DNA of 64,000 bases, taken from the NCBI RefSeq assembly GCF_021390435.2, contig NZ_JAJVCN010000004.1, forward strand, positions 476,501-540,500. The letters are read 5' to 3'. The translations under genes were made by a program, and so were the position numbers. The DNA comes from Kibdelosporangium philippinense (GTDB taxonomy: Bacteria > Actinomycetota > Actinomycetes > Mycobacteriales > Pseudonocardiaceae). Positions within the stretch are counted from its first letter, which is position 1; each line of letters starts with the position of its first letter. Positions 23,399 to 32,830 of this stretch are shown here, one piece after another. The notes below the pieces were generated by a model. That model searched no databases. It saw only the letters and a list, made by a program, of their open reading frames with translations, and was not told where the DNA came from.

Positions 23399-26229
23399 GA
23401 GATACTCCCGGGCAGATAGACGTAGATGCCGAGCACGTCAACAGGTTTGAGCGCGGTCACCGCGATCTTGCGGCGTACCCTTTGCCCTCCGGCCTCGCGG
23501 ACCCTGATGTGTGCGTCGCGCAGCGCGACGGCATGGTCGTCCGCGACGGACGCCAGGTGGGGCTGGAGGTTGTCGAGCCCAGCGATCGCCCGCTCCAGAA
23601 AGTCGCGCGCCTGGTCCGGTGCCACGTTGCCGCTGGGCTCCGCGTCGAGCAGGGTGGCGACGGCAGCCTCGTCCAGCCATTCGGGTTCGTATACCGACCC
23701 GCGGTAGGCAAGCAGCTTTGCCTCCTCGGCGATCGCCTTGCGCACCCCGGCGCGCGCCGGCAGCTCGACGCTCATGCGGAGCCGGATCAGCATGAGGGTG
23801 GTGCGCTTGGACACGTCCGCGGTGTACATGACCCCAGCTCGGCGCGCTGGGCGCTGGTGTGCCGGTGTTGCTGGGTCCAGCGCGCTTTGCAGCACGTACC
23901 GTGCGACGGTGGCGACGACTGGGTCGGTGCGATCAAGGTGCGCGGTGCGTGGTGGCACCGGGAGCGCGGCGTGGAACGGCATTGGTTCGGGGTGCCGGTA
24001 TGGGAGCGCCTCGACGATGGCTGCGGGCAGACCTCCGGTCTCGGCGGTGAAGCCGTCGGAGGTGGTGAGCAGTCCGGAGCCAAGCGCGGCCAGGGATTCG
24101 CGGACGAACCCGGTGATCTCGCCGACGGTGCCGAGACCAGCGCGGATCGCGGCGACTTCGCGGGCGACCTCGGTGGGTTTGATGACGTCCTGTGCGTACC
24201 GCGTGCGGGAACGCTTCTCCCGGTCCCGGGCGCTGTCCCACTCGTGGTGCAGCCGGGTGGTGTGCTCCTCGCCGAACCCGTCGAGAGTCAGCTGGTCAAC
24301 GTTGGTGCCCTGGGCCTCCCGCAGGATCAGCCCTTCGAGGACGGCCTCGATCACGTCGTCGCTGCGATCGGGGACCGGGACGGTGATGCCCAGAGCCTTG
24401 CGGATTTGCTCGTGCTTGCGGATCAGCACATCGAGCACGATGCCATCGACACCGTTGTCGCTGCCGTAGAGCGTTATCGCGCGAACCTGATCGACTCGCT
24501 GGCCGAACCGGTCGACCCTGCCTTCGCGCTGCTCGTGCCGGATCGGGTTCCAGGCGAGGTCGTAGTGGACGACGGCTTGGAAATGCTCCTGCAGGTTGAC
24601 GCCCTCCGACAGGCAGTCGGTGGCGACCAGGATTGGGCGTTTGGCCTCGTCGGCGACCAGTTTGGCGATGCGTGCCTGGCGTTCTTCGGGCGGCAGTTCA
24701 CCGGTCACGGCGGCGACGGTGAACTCGTCGCCGAGGGCGGAAGCGAGGTGCTCGGCAACGTAGTCGGCAGTGTCGATGAAACGGCAGAACACCACCGGGT
24801 TGCAGTTATGCTCGTGGAGCAGTTCGGTGACGACGTTGGTGAGTTCGGTGAGCTTGGTGTCCTTGGCTCCGGCCAGCGCCTTGGCGCGCTTGGCGAACCC
24901 AGCGAGCCTGCGGTCTAGCTTGCCCGGTTCGGTAGTGGTGTTGGCACCCGGTGACACGTCGGCGGATTCCAGGATCTCCTGATCGGGCAGGTCGAGCACG
25001 GCGGCGCGGCCGAGTTGGTCGACCTCTTCGGCGTTGGCGGCGTCGCTCCCGCTGGCGCGGGTGGCGAGGGTGGCCACGGCTGCTGCGGGCGATGACGCGA
25101 GTGCACGTAGCAGGCTGAGCACCGACCAGTACCGCATCCGCTGGTCACGCCGGTTTCCCGCAGCGTCGCGCACCGTTTCTCGTGCGTAGGACAGCACGTT
25201 GTCGAAGAGTGCCTTGTACTCGGCGTGAAGCTTGTAGGGCCGCTCCTGGCTGAGCCGGTCTCTGGGGAATGGGGTTTCCTCGTCGAGGTAGGTGCGGATG
25301 TCGCCTCGGCGGCGCTGCACAAAGTGGCGGGCGAGCAGCTCCCGGCCGGCGGACTCTTCGCGATTGACATCGCCGAGCGCGGAGTCGAGCAGCCGGAGCA
25401 GGTTGCGGAAGCCCTCGTCTTTGCCGCTGTGTGGGGTGGCCGTGACCAACAGCAGATGCCGGTCCTGTCGCTTCGCCAGGCCGGTCAGCAGTTCGTGGCG
25501 GAGCATGCGCGACCGCCCACCGGTGCCGTCGGAAACACAGGTGTGGGCTTCGTCGACGATCACCAGGTCGGGGCAGTCACGCCAGAACATCTCGCGCAGG
25601 CCAGGCCGTTTGATGAAATCGGTCGACACCACCAGATGTGGGTACTTCTCGAAGACGGTCTCGCCGGGGAGCAGTCCCCGCTGCAGCCGCGTGATGGTGC
25701 TCGGGAGCAGCAGTTCCGCGTGGATGCCGAACTTGGTCGCGAGCTCGGCCTGCCACTGCTCGGCGAGCGCGGGGCCACAGAGCACCGCGAGACCGGTCGC
25801 GTCGCCCTGAGCGAGCAGCTCGGCTGCGATCAGACCGGCCTCGACGGTCTTTCCGATACCGACGTCGTCGGCGATCAGCAGCCGAACGGTTTCCATCCGC
25901 ACCGCCATCAACAGCGGTACGAGCTGGTAGGGCCGCGGCTCGACGGTAATGCCCGCGAGCGCGCGGAACGGTCCTGCTCCGGCGCGGAAGCCGATGCGCA
26001 GCGCGGTCCGCAACAACCCGGCGTTGGTGGCGTTCCCGGCGTCGGCCGGGTCGGGGTACGGGAACTTTGCCGAGACGACCGGTTCCAATGCCGGGATGAT
26101 CCCGGCCGTCTGATCCCGGCCGCCGCCGAGTGGACTGAGCAGGAGAAACTCGTCGTCGGAGCCGGGAAGCACTACCCACTCGCGCCCACGCGCGGTCACG
26201 AGCGTGCCGACGTCATAGGTACTGGTCAC
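23395..26229 (-). CDS. drmD: SNF2/RapA-like helicase (DrmD-like)
   Basis: 944 aa. The SF2 motor has Walker A DVGIGKT (122-128), the DEAH box (226-229), TATPHSG, and in the second lobe VATDCLSEGVNLQ and HEQREGRVDRFGQ. The C-terminal ~330 residues are a helical accessory region. In class 1 DISARM the SNF2 helicase DrmD accompanies the adenine methylase, and this size fits. The GTG start overlaps the end of the upstream helicase gene by 17 bp; the stop overlaps the methyltransferase start (GTGA). It most likely translocates on double-stranded DNA as the sensing or effector arm. Confidence 0.8.
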   Translation of the reverse strand: MTSTYDVGTLVTARGREWVVLPGSDDEFLLLSPLGGGRDQTAGIIPALEPVVSAKFPYPDPADAGNATNAGLLRTALRIGFRAGAGPFRALAGITVEPRPYQLVPLLMAVRMETVRLLIADDVGIGKTVEAGLIAAELLAQGDATGLAVLCGPALAEQWQAELATKFGIHAELLLPSTITRLQRGLLPGETVFEKYPHLVVSTDFIKRPGLREMFWRDCPDLVIVDEAHTCVSDGTGGRSRMLRHELLTGLAKRQDRHLLLVTATPHSGKDEGFRNLLRLLDSALGDVNREESAGRELLARHFVQRRRGDIRTYLDEETPFPRDRLSQERPYKLHAEYKALFDNVLSYARETVRDAAGNRRDQRMRYWSVLSLLRALASSPAAAVATLATRASGSDAANAEEVDQLGRAAVLDLPDQEILESADVSPGANTTTEPGKLDRRLAGFAKRAKALAGAKDTKLTELTNVVTELLHEHNCNPVVFCRFIDTADYVAEHLASALGDEFTVAAVTGELPPEERQARIAKLVADEAKRPILVATDCLSEGVNLQEHFQAVVHYDLAWNPIRHEQREGRVDRFGQRVDQVRAITLYGSDNGVDGIVLDVLIRKHEQIRKALGITVPVPDRSDDVIEAVLEGLILREAQGTNVDQLTLDGFGEEHTTRLHHEWDSARDREKRSRTRYAQDVIKPTEVAREVAAIRAGLGTVGEITGFVRESLAALGSGLLTTSDGFTAETGGLPAAIVEALPYRHPEPMPFHAALPVPPRTAHLDRTDPVVATVARYVLQSALDPATPAHQRPARRAGVMYTADVSKRTTLMLIRLRMSVELPARAGVRKAIAEEAKLLAYRGSVYEPEWLDEAAVATLLDAEPSGNVAPDQARDFLERAIAGLDNLQPHLASVADDHAVALRDAHIRVREAGGQRVRRKIAVTALKPVDVLGIYVYLPGSIS

Positions 26230-29200
26230 CCCGCCCCCCTCCGAGGCTGCCGAATACTGTCGGGAACCGGGCGACCGTCTGCTCCCAGTCTTCTGGGCGG
26301 CCGACGCGGATCACCAGCCAGCCGTCGTCCCGGAGGCGTTCGTCCTCCCGTGGATCGCCGTCGTCGGACAGGTATACCACTGCCTTGCCGTTCTCGAGCC
26401 GATACACCAGATCGGGCGGCGCTTCCAAGGCCGGGAGATCGGATGGTGCTCCGTTAGGTTGCCGAAGGTTCCGCTCGCGTAGCCATTTGATGAACGCTTC
26501 GGCGCGCGCTGGCACCTCGTCCAACATCGGCTGCGCAGGCGCTGGCTGATCGCGAGGTGAGGTACGCGCGCCAGCCAGCCCCATCAGCAGGTCCTTGACG
26601 AGACGGCGATCAAGTTGCCCGTGGACGTGCTGGTTGCCGTAGGACAGTAGACATTCATAGCAGGCCATGACACACGGCTCGCCGGGATCGATCTCCTGGC
26701 TGCGGTCCGCACCGGTTATGGGGTCGTAGTGGCAGATTTCGAGCGCTGTAGCGGCCGCTTGGGCCAGCGCGGTCTCGTCGTCCACCAGCCTGCGCAGCAC
26801 ACCCGCGCCGCCCTCGGCGCTCTCGACGAACAGTGCCCGCCCGCGTCCATCTCGGTCGGGCATGAGCTGGCTGGTCAGTTCGGTGTCTTCGAGCTGGAAA
26901 GCTGCTTCGATGCCGCGTTCCAGTGCAATGGCGAAGCTGATCGCGGTCTCGGTTGCGAGAGCGCCCGGGTGGCGAATCACGAGAATGTTCCGCCGGTCCT
27001 CCACATAGGGGATCACTCGTTGGCCGCGTTTGATCGCGCCGGGGTCCGGCAACCCGTCAGAGCCGTTTGTTTGAGTGTCGCTGGAGCCGGGCTCCCCGCC
27101 CCACTCTCCAGTGGCGGCATCGATGATGAATCCGTCAGCGGTTCTGCGATTGCGTCGGCCCAAGTTGGTCATCCGCAAGGTGGCCGAGTCGCCGTAAGCA
27201 AGATCGAGTACGGGGCGTTCGCCAGTACGCGCGACCGCGTTGACCCGGCTGGTTCGGCCGTCTCTGCTGTAGTAGCTGTACGAGGTCTGGATCTCGAATC
27301 CCGAGCGCCGCCGTTCCTCCTCATCGGAAGAGATCCGGTCGCGACGTCGAGTCTTGACCGAGGTCAGCCGCAGCAGGCCATGCACTGTGGTGCTGAGGCG
27401 GTCGTTGCAGCCATCGCACTTATCCTTGGTCTCGTCGTTGAGATAGCCGCAGCCGTCGCAGCGACGCATACTCGCGGTCGCGATGCCGTCAGCGCCCTGC
27501 TGCTCTGGGGTGAGCTGCGCGCTGTGCACCATGTACCTGCCGCCATCGTGGTAGATGATCGAGCCGGGCCCGAACTCGCTGATGCCGATGAACCGGGGCC
27601 GCTGAATGTAGTCTCCGCGTCGCCTGCTGCCCCGCCCCGGCACATACGCGGCGAGTGGTAGCCGTGGGAACGAGTAGCCAGGCAGGAACCCCTCGGACGC
27701 GAAGTACCGATATGGGTAGAAGTCCGTCTGCAGGTCGCCCCGGTCTTCATTCTGCAGGAGCCTGAGTTGGCTCTTGGCGACTCGTACCCTGTCCTCGGCC
27801 TGGCGGCGGTCGTTCTGTCCTATCGACACGTCGACGGCTCGCCTCGACTGGCTCTCGTATTCGGAGAGCGCGGTCCGGTACAGGTCGATCCACCGGTCGC
27901 ACGCGCTCTTGAACCTGTCGGGTGCCTCGTTGATCACTTCCTCGATCCAATGCTCCCGCCACCAGGAGGATCGCCTCAGCTCACCGGTCAGCTCGTGCAG
28001 CGCGCTTTGGGCGCGGGCGGCGGCCCCGCGCGCAGCGCCAGGCGTGGTGAGGTCACGCCAGGTGTCTTCTTTCACGCGGTAACTCGACCGGTCGCCCGTG
28101 ACGTCGACCACGTCGGTCATCGAGTCCCCTAAGGAGGCTCCCGTCTCAGCCAGCCACAACGCGTGGATGTGCGAACGGACCAGGTCCTCGTTGGCCAGAT
28201 CGAGCCGCGGTGGCCGCGTCACGCCACCGACCATGTCAGTAGGGCGACGGAAATAATACTCATCGTGCGCGTTGCCGGTCGCGCAGTACGCAACGACGAG
28301 GGCGGGCTGTCCGGACCTGCCCGCCCGACCGGCGCGCTGAACGTAGTTCGCCGGCGTGGGCGGAATGTTACGCAGCGCTACCGCGTTCAGCCCCTTGATG
28401 TCGACGCCGAGCTCCATCGTCGGCGAACAGTAAAGGATCGGCAGCAGCGCGTCGCTGAACTCGCGTTCCCGCTGCTGCCGCTCCTCGGCGGAGATCTGTG
28501 CGGTGTGCTCCAAAGCGCGCAGCCCGCGCAGCGCAACAGCGTCGGCGCGGTAGAGGTTCCGGAAGAACGGATTGACACGCGGCCTCTCGCCCCGCTTCAA
28601 GGTCCGGCGGACCTGATCCACGGCACCAGACTCGCCGTCACCGGCCAGCCAGCGGATCCGCGCTGACTTGAGCCGGTATCCCGTCGCCTCACCGGTGTGC
28701 TCCGACGGCACCGGCATAAGCAGGCCGCCTTCCTGCAGCACCTCCAGCAGATCCTGGATCATCTCCGTCGCGTCATCACGGCTCGGCCGCTGTCGTCGTG
28801 CCGTGTACACGCGGATGAGGTATCGGCCGAACGCACTCCGGCCCGACACGTACATGTCGCGCTGTCGTCTGGATTTCGCGCCCTTTGGCCGTGAGCCGAC
28901 GTAGGCGACGCGCGCCAGCGGGGCACGTTCCTCCGGCGGCACCGCCCACGGTTCCCGTAAGTGCTGCTCGGACAGCAGCTGCGTGGTCCGGAATCCGGGC
29001 TCGGTGAGATAGGGAACGTCGATGACGAGGAATCGGCGCAGCTCGTCGAGAAGCGCCGCGGCGACCCGGCTACGGAAGGCATCGTCGGCGTTGCGCAGCA
29101 GGTGGTGCTTCTCGGACCACAGGTTCTCGTCAGCGGCGACCTCGTCAAGCCGCGCGTAGCCGATGCGCAACAACCCCGTCTGCTCGAGGTTCGGCATCGT

Positions 29201-31381
29201 GACCCGCCAGCCGCGCTCCAGGTCGAGGTAGAGCCGGTACCCCACAGTCTCCCGCAGGGCGCGGAACGCATCGTCGCGCACATACTTGCCCTGTGACTCT
29301 TCACGGGCGAACTCGGTCACATCGAGATCCAGAGCCTCGGTGACACGCTGGGCGAGCACTTCGTGAGTAAGGCCGTCGGGTTCGTCGCGCATTGCGCGGT
29401 AAAGCGCGCTGCGCAGCTGAGCCACCTGCACCAGGTCGTTGAAGTGACCCGCTTGCAGCGATGCGTCCTGGCGAGCGTCCACGAACGCGAGCAACTTCTT
29501 AGCCTCATCGTCCAGATTGGAGCCGACCTCGCGGAGCGATGAGACCACGCTAGTGCTGACGATCGATACGGCCGAGCTGCGGCCTTCGGCAGAGAGCTTC
29601 GCCAGCCTGCCGAAGTCCTGGCTGCCTGACTGCTCGTACGAGACTTGGCATTGAAGGCAGAACGGCAACGGGCTGCGGACGAACGCGGCGGCCGTACCTT
29701 CGTCCCCAAAGACCTGCCGGCCGTCCGGCGCGACACGCAGCGACTCGGGAAGATGCCCCACCTTGCTGGGCAGCAGCATCTGCCCACCCGTCGCATCGGC
29801 CGTTACCCAGGTATACGGCAGACGTCCATCAGCCAAGACCGCATCGACTGACGTAGGCCACGGCGCGTCCGTACTGATGTAGAGGTAGCCGATCTGCGTC
29901 TCATCGCCGCCGTCGTCAGTGTCACGCCTCGCCTCGAAAATCGTCGTGCCGGACTGACGACGGCGCCGCACTGACAGGTACTCCTGGCCGCACTCTCGAC
30001 AGAACGCGAACGGCACGAGGATCTTGTCGGGTGCGCCGACGATCGGTGCGATCCGCTGGTATTTGCTGGTGATATGCCGTTGGCCAAGCAGTTCGAGCGT
30101 ACCGAAGACGTCATCGCCTTTGGACAAGAACTGATGCAACCGGAATGCGAAGACCGGACGGCCGGTCTCCGGGTTGTCGATGGTGGCGCCAGTCTGGAGG
30201 ACGCCGGTGATCGCGTGCTGGCATGTCTGCTCTGCGAGCCCGGTCACCTCGGCCAGCCGACGGGTCGCCTCGGGGATCGTCAACGGCGTGCGGCGCCGGA
30301 CCGGCTTCCGGTCGACGAGCTCGTCTTCGAACCCGAGAGTCTGCTCGACCCAGGCTGTCAAGGGATCGCGAATGAATGACTCGAAGACGTCGGGCGGCGT
30401 ACCTCGACGTACCGCCGCAGTCAGGGCCGCCGCTTCGACAGCGTTTTCGTCAGTCACCCGGGCCAGCGTCTCCCCGATGACATGCTCACCTTTGACGAGT
30501 GTGCCGAACAGGCGACCGGCGATGGCTGCCACCTGCTCACGCTGACTCGCCTGGTCGCCCTCCGTGGTTATGGTGGCCGACGTACCCACACACTGCACGT
30601 CGTCTGCTCGGCATGCCTCACGCAACCGGCGCACCAGGAGCGCGACATCGGCACCCTGGCGGCCGCGGTATGTGTGCAGTTCATCTAGGACGAGAAACCA
30701 CAAATCGCGTGCCGCTCCGATCAGCCCGCGGTCCCTGGTACGGGTTAGCACGAGATCGAGCATCACGTAGTTGGTCAGCAGGATATCCGGCCTACTCTCG
30801 ATAATCCGCTGGCGGTCAGCATCGCTCTCCTGACCGGTGTATCGCTCGAAGGTTACCGGGGCGCCGTCAGGAAATCCCAATTGAAGGAACTTGTGCAGCT
30901 CACGGTATTGGCTGTTCGCCAGCGCATTCATTGGGTAGACGACGATAGCCTTGATACCTGGTTGATACGTGTCCTCAGAACGCGCCCGAAGGACCCGGTC
31001 CACAATTGGGATCAAGTAGGCAAGGCTCTTGCCGGATCCGGTCCCTGTGGTCAGCACATAGCTGTGCCTGTCGCGGGCGATCTCGATGGCTTCCCGCTGG
31101 TGCTGGTGAAGCCGGAGCACCCTGCCGCTGCCCGACTCATCTTTTAGTCGAAAGATCCGCTCGCAGTCAGGGTGCAGGTCGCCCGCTGCGACCAGTTCGG
31201 TGATGGTGCCCCCCGGGGCGAAGTTAGGGTTCAGCGATAGCCAGGGGGCGGGCCATTGGTACCCTTCGGCCATTCGTGCGTTCACGTGGCCGCGAATGTC
31301 GTCGTCTCGGATCTCGACGAAGCTTTCGGTGAATTCGCGGTAGTCGCGTACTAGCTCGTCGCGAACCTGGAACACATCCAT
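26213..31381 (-). CDS. DUF1998 helicase, apparent DrmA-DrmB fusion
   Basis: 1722 aa. The N-terminal DEAD/H motor has Walker A TTGTGSGKS (111-119) and a DELH box (VLDELHTYRGRQGAD); the second lobe has SPTMELGVDIKGLN and YVQRAGRAGRSGQ. Zinc-type clusters follow (FCRECGQEYL, RCDGCGYL, KCDGC), and near the end is the four-Cys DUF1998/MZB signature (CVMACYECLLSYGNQ). The last ~70 residues (VVYLSDDGDPREDERLRDDG) resemble a Vsr/DUF559-type nuclease tail. In DISARM, helicase DrmA and DUF1998 protein DrmB are separate; here one chain carries both. A DruE/MrfA-like single helicase is the alternative name. First gene of the operon, AGGA ahead of ATG 31381. Confidence 0.78.
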   Translation of the reverse strand: MDVFQVRDELVRDYREFTESFVEIRDDDIRGHVNARMAEGYQWPAPWLSLNPNFAPGGTITELVAAGDLHPDCERIFRLKDESGSGRVLRLHQHQREAIEIARDRHSYVLTTGTGSGKSLAYLIPIVDRVLRARSEDTYQPGIKAIVVYPMNALANSQYRELHKFLQLGFPDGAPVTFERYTGQESDADRQRIIESRPDILLTNYVMLDLVLTRTRDRGLIGAARDLWFLVLDELHTYRGRQGADVALLVRRLREACRADDVQCVGTSATITTEGDQASQREQVAAIAGRLFGTLVKGEHVIGETLARVTDENAVEAAALTAAVRRGTPPDVFESFIRDPLTAWVEQTLGFEDELVDRKPVRRRTPLTIPEATRRLAEVTGLAEQTCQHAITGVLQTGATIDNPETGRPVFAFRLHQFLSKGDDVFGTLELLGQRHITSKYQRIAPIVGAPDKILVPFAFCRECGQEYLSVRRRRQSGTTIFEARRDTDDGGDETQIGYLYISTDAPWPTSVDAVLADGRLPYTWVTADATGGQMLLPSKVGHLPESLRVAPDGRQVFGDEGTAAAFVRSPLPFCLQCQVSYEQSGSQDFGRLAKLSAEGRSSAVSIVSTSVVSSLREVGSNLDDEAKKLLAFVDARQDASLQAGHFNDLVQVAQLRSALYRAMRDEPDGLTHEVLAQRVTEALDLDVTEFAREESQGKYVRDDAFRALRETVGYRLYLDLERGWRVTMPNLEQTGLLRIGYARLDEVAADENLWSEKHHLLRNADDAFRSRVAAALLDELRRFLVIDVPYLTEPGFRTTQLLSEQHLREPWAVPPEERAPLARVAYVGSRPKGAKSRRQRDMYVSGRSAFGRYLIRVYTARRQRPSRDDATEMIQDLLEVLQEGGLLMPVPSEHTGEATGYRLKSARIRWLAGDGESGAVDQVRRTLKRGERPRVNPFFRNLYRADAVALRGLRALEHTAQISAEERQQREREFSDALLPILYCSPTMELGVDIKGLNAVALRNIPPTPANYVQRAGRAGRSGQPALVVAYCATGNAHDEYYFRRPTDMVGGVTRPPRLDLANEDLVRSHIHALWLAETGASLGDSMTDVVDVTGDRSSYRVKEDTWRDLTTPGAARGAAARAQSALHELTGELRRSSWWREHWIEEVINEAPDRFKSACDRWIDLYRTALSEYESQSRRAVDVSIGQNDRRQAEDRVRVAKSQLRLLQNEDRGDLQTDFYPYRYFASEGFLPGYSFPRLPLAAYVPGRGSRRRGDYIQRPRFIGISEFGPGSIIYHDGGRYMVHSAQLTPEQQGADGIATASMRRCDGCGYLNDETKDKCDGCNDRLSTTVHGLLRLTSVKTRRRDRISSDEEERRRSGFEIQTSYSYYSRDGRTSRVNAVARTGERPVLDLAYGDSATLRMTNLGRRNRRTADGFIIDAATGEWGGEPGSSDTQTNGSDGLPDPGAIKRGQRVIPYVEDRRNILVIRHPGALATETAISFAIALERGIEAAFQLEDTELTSQLMPDRDGRGRALFVESAEGGAGVLRRLVDDETALAQAAATALEICHYDPITGADRSQEIDPGEPCVMACYECLLSYGNQHVHGQLDRRLVKDLLMGLAGARTSPRDQPAPAQPMLDEVPARAEAFIKWLRERNLRQPNGAPSDLPALEAPPDLVYRLENGKAVVYLSDDGDPREDERLRDDGWLVIRVGRPEDWEQTVARFPTVFGSLGGGRGDQYL

Positions 31382-32822
31382 CGCACCGTCCTGCGGTATC
31401 CTTCACCCTGGCTGCGATCAGCTTGGACACTCGACACGAGCAAACAAGTCTCTCGCAGATTCACACGCACGAGGCTATCGGTCAGCATCCCCTTCGGGTT
31501 ACAAAAGCGGGTCCCCGAGTGTCGTACAGTTGCACACAGTAGTCCCTTGCTAAAATGTACTGCTGTTGAGGGTCACAGCTGTGCGAGTGGAGTCGTGGCG
31601 ACCCTGTTGGTTGAGCAGGTCTGCGGGTACGCAGACGACCCCGCAGGGTCGGCGCAGCGGTTGCGGTGAAGTCGGCGAGTTGGACCACCGTGTGTAGGAC
31701 GACGTCGATTTCGAGTGGCCGCTCCTCTCAAAGTCCTGGAGAGGGAGGTCTTATGCTCTCTGGCGCGTTCCGCGCCAGCCAGGCGGCCTTCGATGGAGAT
31801 CTCCGAGTGTGCGTTGGGGGTACAGAGACTTCCAGGGCTTCCTTTATCATCTGGATGACCAGTTCGCGAGTGGTCAAATGTCGGCAGATGCCGGCCATGG
31901 CCGCCGTGGTGAGTGCGCTGATCGGGTTGAAGGCGATGTTGTGCCCATCCGCATGAGCCAGATGTCCCGGCTCAGGTCGGTCCCCATCGAGCATCTCAGC
32001 CCGCAGGCGACCGTTGCCACGGAGAACTACTGGCAGCGCGGGGTGATCTCGCCGGTCGGCTCACCGATCATCGAGGATCACGTGCTCCGGCGCGCGGGCG
32101 TCCATGGGTGTCGCGCATGGTGACGCCGCGTTCAAGGAGGCGTTTGCGCACGGTGTCCGCCGCGACTGTCCTGGTCGAAAAACTCGGTTGCCGGTGTCGT
32201 GGCTAAGTTTCGTCGTCGTTAACCCCAGGGATCGGCGTGCATCGCATCCAACTCTTCTCTGTCGCTGCGTTCTTGTCCGGCGATGTCGAATACGCCGTCC
32301 TGGACTATTTGAGTGCCCGTCCACAGCCAGCGGTTCACACCGTGACAGACAAACGCATAGTACAGCGGGTTGATGGACCGACGCGAGAACCAGTCGGGCT
32401 CCCCGACGATAACACCAGCTAAGGCGCTGTTGACAAGCGAAGGTCAACGTTGCCCGGTGTCGGTCCTGCGCCCCAACAGATGCGCCATTCTCGTTCGGCA
32501 GACCAGTCGACTTCGCCGACAAGGTGCCGGACTCGTCGGTCGCGCAGTTTTGTACGGAAGATCGGCGGTGGCTTCAAGTTGTTCGTCATCCATTGACCAG
32601 ACCGGCAAAGCGGCGTGCAAGACCGCGGGGACATAGTTGATCAGTAGTGCCCATGGGCCCCGTGTTCGGGTTGTGTCCACTGAGGTGGTGACGACATTTC
32701 CGCTGGTCTTAGACTGACTACCAAGGCGATGGTGGTAATCGTTGCAGGTCACCAAACCGCGCTTGCCCGCGTCCCGGTCATCCGGGTTATTTACTGGAGC
32801 TGTCCAGCGCGGCGAGTTCCGT
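31382..32822. other. Remnant-rich region without an intact gene
   Basis: About 1.4 kb upstream of the DISARM-like operon. Several minus-strand stretches look like former coding sequence in changing frames: EPDWFSRRSINPLYYAFVCH near 32310-32400, TVRKRLLERGVTMRDTHGRP (an HTH-like helix) near 32095-32190, and a short frame with RELVIQMIKEALEVSV at 31728-31994. Each is cut by stops or frameshifts. The operon promoter should lie in the first ~120 bp, but no clear boxes were identified. Confidence 0.5.
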
Positions 32823-32830
32823 CGTATGGC

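Noticed and set aside
23278..24918. Long plus-strand open frame opposite the SNF2 helicase gene
   Set aside because: Its product has no domain logic and it lies antisense to a helicase with complete motifs; long antisense frames are expected in high-GC DNA.
30074..30804. Plus-strand frames inside the DUF1998 helicase gene
   Set aside because: Antisense to an intact helicase with Walker A, DELH and GRAGRSGQ motifs; no independent support.
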